DNA from: an uncultured Lachnospiraceae bacterium
GTDB taxonomy: Bacteria > Bacillota > Clostridia > Lachnospirales > Lachnospiraceae
Length of the DNA: 6,790 bases
NCBI GenBank assembly: GCA_902797475.1
Contig: CADBTG010000258.1
Span: 1-6,790, forward strand
Direction of reading: 5' to 3'
Each line of letters begins with the position of its first letter. The first letter of the stretch is position 1. The translations under genes were made by a program, and so were the position numbers. Of the stretch, positions 1-5,593 are shown in pieces. The notes under the pieces were generated by a model that saw nothing but the letters and a program-made list of their open reading frames with translations, had not been told where the DNA came from and searched no databases.

Positions 1-126
1 CGCCATGATCGGCGAGCCGCCGCACGCAAGAAGAATGTTGGCGCAGTCGTTCACGGTCACGTAGTTTGTGATGTTGTGCACGAGCGGGTGATTCTTCTTC
101 ACATTTTCCATCATTGTTTTCAACAT
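1..126 (-). CDS. thiM: Hydroxyethylthiazole kinase ThiM, N-terminal fragment (cut by window edge)
   Basis: Only the first 42 codons are visible; the gene runs off the left edge. ThiM phosphorylates 4-methyl-5-(2-hydroxyethyl)thiazole with ATP in the thiamine salvage pathway, in the cytoplasm. The visible protein begins MLKTMMENVKKNHPLVHNIT and continues through NYVTVNDCANILLACGGSPIMA, the highly conserved amino end of the ThiM family (VHNITN, then the NDCAN and GGSPIM strings). The start is set by an AAGGAG at 133-138, six bases upstream of the ATG and overlapping the last codons of thiW, whose stop at 130-132 lies only three bases before this start. That spacing implies translational coupling with thiW. 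I am confident of the family; nothing can be said about completeness of the gene. Confidence 0.93.
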   Translation of the reverse strand, partial: MLKTMMENVKKNHPLVHNITNYVTVNDCANILLACGGSPIMA

Positions 127-129
127 ATA

Positions 130-657
130 CTACTCCTTATCTCCGCTAAGGGATCCCTGAATGCTCTTCAGCGCACCTGTTTTCTTCAGGCTGTACACGA
201 TGACGGCCGCAATCACGGCGCCGCCGGCCGTGGAAACCAGGAACGGGACGATGTAAACGTAAAAGGCAAGCTGCGAGGCGTCCTTACCCATCAAAAGGAC
301 AGCAACCGGATACGCGCACAGGCCGCCGAGAACACCGGTTCCGAACACCTCCGCAACAAGCGTCAGCGGAATGTTCTTCGTCGCCTTATAAGCGATTCCG
401 CAAAGCAGGGCACCGATCATGCTCCCCGGAAAAGCGAGCAGCGTTCCGAGCCCGGTCAGATTCCGGATTAAGGACGCGGCAAATGCGACGCCGACCCCGT
501 ACCAGGGCCCGAGTAAAACGGCGCACAAAATGTTGATTACATGCTGGATGGGTGCACATTTACTCCCAAAAACCGGGAAAGAGAACAGACTTCCGACGAC
601 GGCAACGGCACAAAGCATGCCCGCCAGCGTCAGCTTCAAAATGTTGGACTTCTTCAT
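130..657 (-). CDS. thiW: ThiW, substrate-binding (S) component of an ECF-type thiazole transporter
   Basis: A 175-residue integral membrane protein. ThiW is the specificity subunit of an energy-coupling-factor transporter thought to import the thiazole precursor of thiamine; the shared ECF ATPases and EcfT are not in this window. About six hydrophobic segments are visible (roughly residues 9-27, 36-52, 53-66, 72-90, 98-123 and 131-156). Family-typical strings include CAPIQHVIN (34-42), LLGPWYGVGVAF (48-59), SLIRN (62-66), GTLLAFPGSMIGALL (71-85) and EVFGTGVLGGLCAYPVAVL (103-121). Length matches the family. The start follows AGGAG at 666-670, eight bases upstream of the ATG. The next gene is thiM, three bases downstream, an arrangement typical of salvage operons. 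The 5' leader is long and folded (separate entries), so translation is probably controlled by RNA structure. Confidence 0.93.
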   Translation of the reverse strand: MKKSNILKLTLAGMLCAVAVVGSLFSFPVFGSKCAPIQHVINILCAVLLGPWYGVGVAFAASLIRNLTGLGTLLAFPGSMIGALLCGIAYKATKNIPLTLVAEVFGTGVLGGLCAYPVAVLLMGKDASQLAFYVYIVPFLVSTAGGAVIAAVIVYSLKKTGALKSIQGSLSGDKE

Positions 658-665
658 GATCCAAA

Positions 666-705
666 CTCCTTTCTTCTAGGAGCATCGGCTGAATTCAGCG
701 ATGCT
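666..705 (-). promoter_or_regulatory. Expression platform: SD-sequestering hairpin and competing hairpin
   Basis: The thiW Shine-Dalgarno AGGAG (666-670) can pair with CUCCU (678-682) across a 7-nt loop, hiding the ribosome site. Just upstream, 681-705 forms a second hairpin, a near-perfect palindrome with an AAUU loop and one bulged base. It uses the same bases (692-703) as the 3' strand of the aptamer closing stem, and two bases of the anti-SD. The closing stem and this hairpin therefore cannot coexist. There is no U-run after either, so control looks translational rather than by termination. The predicted logic is that a ligand-stabilised closing stem frees the anti-SD and switches thiW off; this is inference from pairing alone. 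Confidence 0.5.
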
Positions 706-830
706 TCCGTATAATCCCCGGGCACTGACCCGGAATGGAAGTTCGGTCGATGCTTACTGGCATCCTCTCACGCCGGAACACGGCTTCCCATCGCTGAATT
801 TCGAGACGTAGGGCGCTCCCCCTCCGTCCG

Positions 831-850
831 CCGATTCCCTAAGGAGTCGG
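831..850 (-). other. 5'-terminal hairpin of the thi leader
   Basis: CCGACUCC and GGAAUCGG pair as an 8-bp stem (one G-U) with a UUAG loop, starting about where transcription from the upstream promoter should begin. On the plus strand the same hairpin is followed by a short T-run at 856-860 and could act as a weak terminator, but no plus-strand gene lies before it. In the minus-strand transcript it more likely caps and stabilises the 5' end. Confidence 0.4.
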
Positions 851-857
851 ATATCTT

Positions 858-886
858 TTTATACTATTTTTCAACGGAAAATGCAA
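858..886 (-). promoter_or_regulatory. Housekeeping promoter of thiW-thiM
   Basis: Minus strand: -35 TTGCAT (881-886), 17-nt spacer, -10 TATAAA (858-863). Predicted transcription start is near 850-852, giving a leader of about 190 nt before the thiW ATG. The -35 lies inside the last codons of the HAD remnant and the -10 directly abuts its stop codon. Confidence 0.65.
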
Positions 887-1072
887 GCCCTTTCGCCGCA
901 TGTTCCTGCAAAAAACGGGCCACGGCATCCTCCTCGTTAGAGCCGATGATGCCGGTCGCATATTTCTTCAGTTCCGGAAGCGCGTTGGCAACCGCATACG
1001 CCTCGTCGGCGGCCTGAAACATCGGGATGTCGTTGAGTCCGTGACATAAAGTGTTTTCCCGTTAAAATCCAT
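864..1072 (-). pseudogene. Cof-type HAD phosphatase remnant with large internal deletion
   Basis: The two ends of a HAD-superfamily hydrolase are joined directly. Reading from the ATG at 1072, the frame gives MDFNGKTLYVTD, the typical start of Cof-type phosphatases, which normally continues LDGTLL with the catalytic Asp pair. It then goes out of frame and stops at 968-970 after 34 codons. In the next frame, from 1040 to the stop at 864, the sequence reads GLNDIPMFQAADEAYAVANA and on to FSVEK, the conserved C-terminal motif 4 (normally GDGLND..PM) and tail of the same family. A full member is about 260-280 residues, so roughly 200 are missing, including the cap domain and motifs 2-3. The junction falls at ACGGAC, which could occur at both original ends, suggesting a microhomology deletion. 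It starts six bases after the kinase stop, with a weak AGGA, so it was the third gene of that operon. A metagenome assembly error is an alternative. Confidence 0.8.
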
Positions 1073-1078
1073 AATTCC

Positions 1079-2917
1079 TCACAGCGAAAAGTAAAATGTT
1101 GTTCCGTCCTGACCGCTCGTGCAGCCGTATTTCGCGCCGTGTAGCTCGAGAATCTGTTTGGTGATGGCAAGCCCGAGGCCGCTTCCGCCCATACGATCCG
1201 ACCGCGCATCGTCCGTGCGGTAGAACTCCTCCCAGATCAGGTCAAGCTTTTCCTTCGGAATCGCCTCGCCGTCATTGGTGATGCTGTAGCGCACCCATTC
1301 GCCGTCGCGGCTGATATTAATGAGAATGTTCTCCGCGCTGTAGCGGATTGCGTTGGAAACAAGATTCATCAGCACCGTGCGCATCTGGCTGAGATCGGCC
1401 TGCACCGTGAGCGATTCGCGGTCCGCCGGCACATTGACCGTAATCTTCTTCGTTGCGGCAAGGCTTTCCATCTGCCGGAGCACAAGCGCATTCAGTTCTG
1501 CCAGATTGACCGCCTCGTTATTGAGCTGCTTTGCGCCGGCCTCCATACGCGACAGTTCCAGCATATCCTGCACAAGGTCGTTCACATAATCAATCTGCGA
1601 AACCATCTTCTGCAGGTTTTCCTTCTTCTGCTCCTCGTCGAAATCCTCCCAGTTCTCAACATAGCTTTTCGTCACCGCAAGCGGCGTTTTCAGCTCATGC
1701 GCCACCGCCCGTGTCATGGCGACACGGCTGCGCTCGTACCGTTCCTTATTCTCCAGCTCACGCGCCAGCGACCGCGTCATCTCACGCTGGCTTTCCGCGC
1801 TTCGCTCCTGACTCTTCCTAAGCGACTGAATCAGGAAAATGACGATCAGAATTGCCAGCACCAGAAACAGCGCTATGTAGATATAAACCCTGTGGAGAGT
1901 ATGCATGGCTTCGCGGAGCGGATAACCCGTATAGACGAAGAAAAGACTCGGGAATGCTGTGCTGCTGCTATTGAAATAGTCTTCCCAATTATATTCATAG
2001 CCCCATATATTCAGTTCGGAGAGACTGTCATCATAACTGTCCGCCGACAGGCCGGCCCCCTCCTCTTCAACCTTGCGGTTAAGCTTCCGCTCTGCATCCT
2101 CAAAGCGTTTAATCTCCTCTTTATCATCCGTATCCAGGCTCCAAACCGAGCGATGGTTTATGAAATTCAAATCATAATACTCTGCATAAGCAGCAGGGTT
2201 TTCGAACATAGAAAACTCATAAGGCTGGGCTTCCTTCGGCACCTCAACGCCGGAATACACAGCCTCATATGTCCAAAATGCAGACGCCCATCCGTCGTTA
2301 TCGCCGCTTAAGTAAAACTCAATGTTGTCAACATACACCGTATTCTCATACCGTTTGCCTGTGATGTGACATGACGGTGCATACCAAAAGATCTGCTCCG
2401 GAGTCAGGTCTCTTGATCCGCATGAATAATACTCTGCCTCGAAAAAAGATTCCGGAATCAACGCAAACAGCGGGTCAGATAACCCGGTTTCATACAGCAT
2501 GATAAAAGATTTCGGAACATTGAGCCGTCTCCCGTTCCAAACCAGATCCCCCGCAAATCCGCATTCAAGAAGCCTGTATATGCTCCACATATCCGCAGAG
2601 CCTGAGCCCATGATATGCAGGTTACCTCCCATGTTCGCAAACGTATACCACATAGCCTCCGTTGCTATGGTGCGGCACCGCTGCTCATCCCAAGGCCAGG
2701 TCAGTTCCTCCTGGCTGTTCTGCTCGGACCGCATTCGCTTTTCCACATATTCATAGAACCTGTTGCACTCATCGTTCGCCATTCCCCTCCAGGTATTCTC
2801 ACGCAAAAGGCGAACTCTTTCCGCTTCCTTCTTCGTCAAAAAGAAGACAAAGAGCCCTGCGGAAGCAGTCAGCAAGATTATGATTACAAGACAAAGCCTT
2901 CGATAATACTTCTTCAT
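1079..2917 (-). CDS. Two-component sensor histidine kinase with large extracytoplasmic region
   Basis: A 612-residue membrane sensor that should autophosphorylate on His and pass the phosphate to the response regulator encoded just upstream. TM1 is about 8-27 and TM2 about 344-366. Between them lie about 315 residues, rich in Tyr, Trp and acidic residues, presumably outside the membrane; I do not recognise its fold. After TM2 a charged, helical linker (367-400) leads to the H-box AHELKTPLA with His407, the N-box LVSNAIRYS with Asn522, the G1 box ITNDGEAIP (about 546-554), the F-box WEEFYR and the G2 box GGSGLGLAI from 577. All catalytic boxes look intact. A clear HAMP domain is not visible. 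I chose the ATG at 2917 because GGGAGGGG lies just upstream; an in-frame GTG at 2941 has no such site. It starts 28 bases after the regulator stop and is clearly cotranscribed. Base composition dips in the sensor part. The signal sensed is unknown. Confidence 0.9.
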   Translation of the reverse strand: MKKYYRRLCLVIIILLTASAGLFVFFLTKKEAERVRLLRENTWRGMANDECNRFYEYVEKRMRSEQNSQEELTWPWDEQRCRTIATEAMWYTFANMGGNLHIMGSGSADMWSIYRLLECGFAGDLVWNGRRLNVPKSFIMLYETGLSDPLFALIPESFFEAEYYSCGSRDLTPEQIFWYAPSCHITGKRYENTVYVDNIEFYLSGDNDGWASAFWTYEAVYSGVEVPKEAQPYEFSMFENPAAYAEYYDLNFINHRSVWSLDTDDKEEIKRFEDAERKLNRKVEEEGAGLSADSYDDSLSELNIWGYEYNWEDYFNSSSTAFPSLFFVYTGYPLREAMHTLHRVYIYIALFLVLAILIVIFLIQSLRKSQERSAESQREMTRSLARELENKERYERSRVAMTRAVAHELKTPLAVTKSYVENWEDFDEEQKKENLQKMVSQIDYVNDLVQDMLELSRMEAGAKQLNNEAVNLAELNALVLRQMESLAATKKITVNVPADRESLTVQADLSQMRTVLMNLVSNAIRYSAENILINISRDGEWVRYSITNDGEAIPKEKLDLIWEEFYRTDDARSDRMGGSGLGLAITKQILELHGAKYGCTSGQDGTTFYFSL

Positions 2918-2945
2918 CGTTCCCCTCCCGTGCAGGCGCACGGCA

Positions 2946-3617
2946 CTATTCTTTCCAGTAGTACCCTGCCTTCAGCGCCGTGGCAATGTGTGCTCCGGCG
3001 TCTCCGAGTGCGGCCCGCAGTTTCTTGATATGGTTGTCCACTGTGCGCTCGTAGCCTTCAAAGTCGGCACCCCAGACGAGATCCAGAATCTGCGCCCGGG
3101 AAAGAATATGGTTCCTGTGTTCCACAAGCAGCAGCAGAAGGTCATATTCCTTCGGTGCCAGCGTCACCGTACGCTCATGAACAAGGACACGGCGCCTCGC
3201 AGGCTCAATCGTCAGCTCGTCCACGCGGGTGATGCCGTCCTTCACGACAAGACCGCGGTAACGGTTGATGAGCGCGTTAATCTTCGCGAGGAGGATGACA
3301 TTGGAGAACGGTTTGGTGATGTACTCATCCGCCCCGATTTCGTAGCTCTCCACGATGGTTTCCTCCTGATCGAGCGCCGTCAGGAAGATAACGGGAACAT
3401 CGTATCGTTCGCGAAGGAACCGGCACACGGTGAGCCCGTCCTTCTTCGGCATCATGATATCCAGAATGACAACATCGTACCGGTTACCCAGTATCGCGCA
3501 TTCCGCCTCTTCCCCATCGCAAACTGCATCTACCGTCAATCCCTGCTTCCGAAGGTAATTGGCCGTCACATTCCGCAATGCGGGTTCATCTTCCGCGAAC
3601 AGCACTCTGTATCCCAT
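2946..3617 (-). CDS. OmpR/PhoB-family response regulator
   Basis: A 223-residue DNA-binding regulator, the usual length for the family. The receiver domain (about 3-118) shows the acidic pair Glu9/Asp10, phospho-acceptor Asp53 in VILDIMMPKKDG, the Thr80 switch in FLTA, Tyr99 and Lys102 in YITKPF. A winged-helix output domain follows (about 128-223), with LAPKEYDLLLLLVEH, then ILDLVWGADFEGYERTVDNHIKKLR as the recognition region and the closing GYYWKE. Three ATG codons in tandem (3615-3623) follow GGGAGGG; I chose the third, giving MGYRVLFAEDEP, because it puts GGAGG seven bases away. An open frame extends further upstream to 3791 but crosses the promoter and has no family resemblance. The partner kinase follows 28 bases downstream. 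The targets are unknown; the operon's own promoter and the divergent dehydrogenase are natural candidates. Confidence 0.93.
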   Translation of the reverse strand: MGYRVLFAEDEPALRNVTANYLRKQGLTVDAVCDGEEAECAILGNRYDVVILDIMMPKKDGLTVCRFLRERYDVPVIFLTALDQEETIVESYEIGADEYITKPFSNVILLAKINALINRYRGLVVKDGITRVDELTIEPARRRVLVHERTVTLAPKEYDLLLLLVEHRNHILSRAQILDLVWGADFEGYERTVDNHIKKLRAALGDAGAHIATALKAGYYWKE

Positions 3618-3723
3618 CATCATCCCTCCCTGATGCCACCATATCATGGCGATGTATCGTCCGTGTATCCAAAAAGAAAAAAGCATGGCATTTTCCAAAA
3701 AACAGCATAAGGAATACGTTTTT

Positions 3724-3752
3724 ACTATACCACGGACAATCTTTCCTGTCAC
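3724..3752 (-). promoter_or_regulatory. Promoter of the two-component operon
   Basis: Minus strand: -35 GTGACA (3747-3752), exact 17-nt spacer, -10 TATAGT (3724-3729), five of six consensus matches at each box. The start is predicted near 3717, giving about 100 nt of untranslated leader before the regulator gene. Confidence 0.65.
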
Positions 3753-3773
3753 TCGAAATTCAGGCGGGAAAGA
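3740..3773. promoter_or_regulatory. Inverted repeat TCTTTCC-N20-GGAAAGA, candidate operator
   Basis: Two perfect 7-bp arms (3740-3746 and 3767-3773) flank the -35 box of the two-component promoter and end just before a TTGACA at 3775 on the plus strand. Position and symmetry suit a regulator-binding site in a divergent control region. OmpR-type proteins more often use direct repeats, so the binder is uncertain and the repeat could be chance. Confidence 0.3.
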
Positions 3774-3790
3774 GTTGACAACATAATCCA

Positions 3791-3819
3791 TTGTAATTCA
3801 AAAAGGGATACGATATCTT
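3791..3819 (+). promoter_or_regulatory. Possible promoter of the alcohol dehydrogenase
   Basis: TTGTAA (3791-3796), 17-nt spacer, TATCTT (3814-3819), four of six matches at each box. A perfect TTGACA lies at 3775-3780 but has no -10 at a usable distance. The true promoter could be either, perhaps needing an activator. Confidence 0.35.
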
Positions 3820-3837
3820 TATGACAAATACTATGTT

Positions 3838-3845
3838 GAGGAGGG
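3838..3845 (+). promoter_or_regulatory. Strong ribosome binding site of the dehydrogenase
   Basis: GAGGAGGG, six bases before the ATG at 3852, is near-perfect to the 16S anti-SD and fixes the start. It suggests high translation. Confidence 0.85.
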
Positions 3846-3851
3846 TTTACC

Positions 3852-5030
3852 ATGTTTGATTTCAAGTATTATACCCCTACAAAAGTCGTGTTCGGACGGA
3901 ATACGGAGCTGCAGGTTGCAAATCTGATTCGCGAATTCGGCGGGAAGAAGGTTTTGATTCACTACGGCGGCGGAAGCGTTGTGCGCACCGGACTTTTGAA
4001 GCGCGTGACTGACACACTCGACGCAGCAGGCATCTCCTATGTCACGCTCGGCGGCGCGGTTCCGAATCCGCATCTCGGACTTGTTTATGAAGGCATCGAG
4101 CTTTGCAAAAAGGAAGGCGTTGACTTCCTTCTCGCGGTCGGCGGAGGCAGCGCCATCGACTCGGCGAAGGCCATCGGCTACGGCGTGACCAATGAAGGCG
4201 ATGTCTGGGATTTCTATGACTATAAGAGAAAGGCAACCGCATGCCTGCCGCTCGGCGTCATTTTGACGATTGCGGCAACCGGCAGCGAAATGAGTGATTC
4301 TTCCGTTATCACGAAGGAGGAAGGCCTTGTCAAGCGCGGCTACAGCAGCGACTACTGCAGACCGAAGTTTGCGATTATGAATCCCGAGCTCACGATGACG
4401 CTTCCGGATTACCAGACCGCCTGTGGCTGCACCGATATCATGATGCACACGATGGAGCGTTATTTCACGAACGGCGGGAACATGGAGCTGACCGATGCAC
4501 TTGCCGAAGGTCTTCTCCGCACGGTGAAGGAGAATGCCGAGATTCTTGTTAAGGACCCGAAGAACTACGATGCCCGCGCCGAAGTCATGTGGGCAGGAAG
4601 CCTTGCACACAACGGTCTGACCGGTTGCGGCAACGACGGCGGCGACTGGATGACCCATAAGCTTGAGCACGAGCTCGGCGGTCTTTACGATGTGGCTCAC
4701 GGTGCCGGTCTTGCAGCTATCTGGGGCAGTTGGGCAAGATATGTCATGAATGACTGTCTGCCTCGTTTCAAGCGCTATGCGATTCAGGTTATGGGCGTTA
4801 AGGACGAAGGCACCGACGAAGAAATTGCCCTTAAGGGCATCGAGGCGACAGAGGCATTCTATCGCCGCATCAACATGCCGACCAATCTCCGTGAACTCGG
4901 CGTGAACGCCACCGAAGAAGATCTTGTCCTGATGGCGCACAAATGTGCCGTAGGCGTAAACGGCGGCATGGGCTCCGCCAAGTTCCTCCGCGAAGAGGAT
5001 ATGCTTGCCATTTACCGGGCAGCGAAATAA
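3852..5030 (+). CDS. Iron-containing alcohol dehydrogenase, YqhD/BdhA type (NADPH butanol/aldehyde reductase)
   Basis: A complete 392-residue cytoplasmic enzyme of the group III metal-dependent alcohol dehydrogenases; YqhD/BdhA members are about 387-390 residues. They reduce aldehydes such as butanal to alcohols with NAD(P)H. The N-terminal half shows FDFKYYTPTKVVFG, the YGGGSVVRTG loop (39-47) that in YqhD contacts the cofactor and favours NADPH, and GGGSAIDSAKAI (97-108) for the pyrophosphate. The C-terminal helical half carries the metal ligands Asp195 and His199 (CTDIMMHTMERYF), His269 (THKLEHELGG) and His283 (AHGAGLAAIWGSW), with the same 14-residue spacing between the last two as in YqhD. 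All ligands are intact. It stands alone on the plus strand, divergent from the two-component operon and ending at a strong terminator. Its role may be redox balancing in fermentation or aldehyde detoxification; the exact substrate cannot be told from sequence. Confidence 0.95.
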   Translation: MFDFKYYTPTKVVFGRNTELQVANLIREFGGKKVLIHYGGGSVVRTGLLKRVTDTLDAAGISYVTLGGAVPNPHLGLVYEGIELCKKEGVDFLLAVGGGSAIDSAKAIGYGVTNEGDVWDFYDYKRKATACLPLGVILTIAATGSEMSDSSVITKEEGLVKRGYSSDYCRPKFAIMNPELTMTLPDYQTACGCTDIMMHTMERYFTNGGNMELTDALAEGLLRTVKENAEILVKDPKNYDARAEVMWAGSLAHNGLTGCGNDGGDWMTHKLEHELGGLYDVAHGAGLAAIWGSWARYVMNDCLPRFKRYAIQVMGVKDEGTDEEIALKGIEATEAFYRRINMPTNLRELGVNATEEDLVLMAHKCAVGVNGGMGSAKFLREEDMLAIYRAAK

Positions 5031-5103
5031 AACAGTCCCGCGTCCGATGAACGTTCAATAATGTTCGAATCCGGCACGACGGCATTTCAATCAAAACAAA
5101 AAA

Positions 5104-5152
5104 CGGGGCACGCCCGGGAGTTTCTGTTCCCAGGGCATGCCCCGCATTTTTT
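5104..5152. terminator. Bidirectional intrinsic terminator between convergent genes
   Basis: A GC-rich hairpin with arms 5104-5120 and 5127-5144 (CGGGGCA paired with TGCCCCG, then GCCC/GGGC and GGG/CCC, with two mismatches) is followed by TTTTTT at 5147-5152. The other side has an A-rich run at 5091-5103, which becomes a U-run on the minus strand. It thus serves both the dehydrogenase (plus) and the ArsR gene (minus), whose stop is eight bases away. One mismatch is C-A on the plus RNA but G-U on the minus RNA. Confidence 0.85.
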
Positions 5153-5160
5153 ATGAACCG

Positions 5161-5535
5161 TTACTCTTCCTCGATATGCTCGCGCCCTTCGGCAATGATT
5201 GAGCGTACATGGTCGTCGGCAAGTGAATAAAAGATGTGCTTGCCTTCGCGGCGTCCCTTAATCAGCCTGCTCTGCTTCAAAATCTTCAGCTGATGCGAGA
5301 TGGCGGACTGCGTCATGTTAAGCGCCTCCGCAATATCGTAAACGCAGACCTCTGCTTCAAACAAAACGAAAAGGATGCGGATTCTGGTGGAGTCCCCGAA
5401 CACCTTGAAAAGCTCGGCCAGATCGTAGAGCTCCGTCTCCGCGGGCATAGATTCTTCAACGAACCGAACCAGATTTTCATGCACCTCCGTCGATTCACAG
5501 GTCTCGCAAACGTTCTTTTCTTCGTAATCTTTCAT
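5161..5535 (-). CDS. ArsR/SmtB-family metal-sensing repressor
   Basis: A 124-residue winged-helix repressor expected to bind DNA as an apo-dimer and release it on metal binding. The core runs from ELYDLAELFKVFGDSTRIRILFVL (35-58) through the recognition helix MTQSAISHQLKIL (74-86) to the wing KGRREGKHIFYSLAD (93-107). Two metal sites can be read. The helix-5 set Asp107, His109, His120 and Glu123 has exactly the residues and spacing of the SmtB zinc site. A CadC-like N-terminal set has Cys10, Cys13 (CETC) and Cys64 on helix 3, but the second helix-3 cysteine of CadC (CVC) is Tyr66 here. The start at 5535 is set by AAGGAG eight bases upstream; an in-frame ATG at 5577 lies too near the promoter. 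It lies 58 bases downstream of a Zn/Cd-type ATPase, its likely target. Confidence 0.92.
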   Translation of the reverse strand: MKDYEEKNVCETCESTEVHENLVRFVEESMPAETELYDLAELFKVFGDSTRIRILFVLFEAEVCVYDIAEALNMTQSAISHQLKILKQSRLIKGRREGKHIFYSLADDHVRSIIAEGREHIEEE

Positions 5536-5579
5536 CCCGGTTTCTCCTTTTCCGCCGAATATCCTGTGTTTCCTCAATC

Positions 5580-5588
5580 ATTATACCA
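5580..5588 (-). promoter_or_regulatory. Extended -10 promoter of the ArsR gene
   Basis: TGGTATAAT on the minus strand: a perfect TATAAT (5580-5585) with a TG extension. The -35 region, inside the end of the ATPase gene, is poor (GTGGAA at best). A start near 5573 would give a leader of about 38 nt. The repressor can thus be made without reading through the ATPase gene. I see no convincing SmtB-type 12-2-12 palindrome here. Confidence 0.55.
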
Positions 5589-5593
5589 CTTTT

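Larger units (their letters stand above)
658..851 (-). promoter_or_regulatory. Structured 5' leader of thiW-thiM, candidate (variant) riboswitch
   Basis: Seen in the minus-strand RNA: a perfect 12-bp closing stem, AAUUCAGCGAUG (789-800) with CAUCGCUGAAUU (692-703). It encloses three helices: GCCG/CGGC (781-784 with 772-775), GAUGC/GCAUC (760-764 with 749-753) and CCGGG/CCCGG (729-733 with 718-722). The last can be extended by CUUCC/GGAAG (737-741 with 704-708). A UGAGA string (766-770) sits between the first two helices, followed by GACC after the second, as in the pyrimidine-sensing half of TPP riboswitches. The usual TPP pieces GCGUAGGGA and the full GGG/CCC P2 pairing are not present. Some strings (GGGAAGCC, UUCCGGCG, GCCAGUAA) also recall cobalamin riboswitches, but no B12 box is visible. 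Context argues for a thiamine-related ligand. I am fairly sure it is a regulatory fold and unsure of its class. Confidence 0.6.

Noticed and set aside
831..860. Plus-strand intrinsic terminator (hairpin plus T5)
   Set aside because: No plus-strand gene precedes it, and the T-run is short and separated from the stem by five bases. The hairpin is better explained as the 5' end of the minus-strand thi leader.
937..1209. A 90-codon minus-strand open frame spanning the end of the kinase gene and the HAD remnant
   Set aside because: It is out of frame with both the kinase and either part of the HAD remnant, and its translation is low-complexity Arg-rich, as expected of a shadow frame.
1697..2311. 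A 204-codon plus-strand open frame inside the histidine kinase gene
   Set aside because: It is opposite a kinase with clear TM segments and catalytic motifs. Its translation has no family resemblance and no ribosome binding site was evident.
3618..3791. N-terminal extension of the response regulator (58 more codons)
   Set aside because: The extension runs across the predicted promoter, and its translation does not resemble receiver domains. A strong GGGAGGG sits right before the internal ATG cluster.
3831..4940. A 369-codon open frame on the minus strand opposite the alcohol dehydrogenase
   Set aside because: It is an exact antisense shadow of a fully conserved dehydrogenase. It starts without a ribosome site, has no recognisable domain, and is explained by the GC-rich codon pattern of the real gene.
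5053..5077. GAACGTTCAATAATGTTCGAA-like imperfect symmetry, reminiscent of an ArsR/SmtB operator
   Set aside because: It lies downstream of both convergent genes, next to their terminator and not near a promoter. The symmetry is partial and could be chance.
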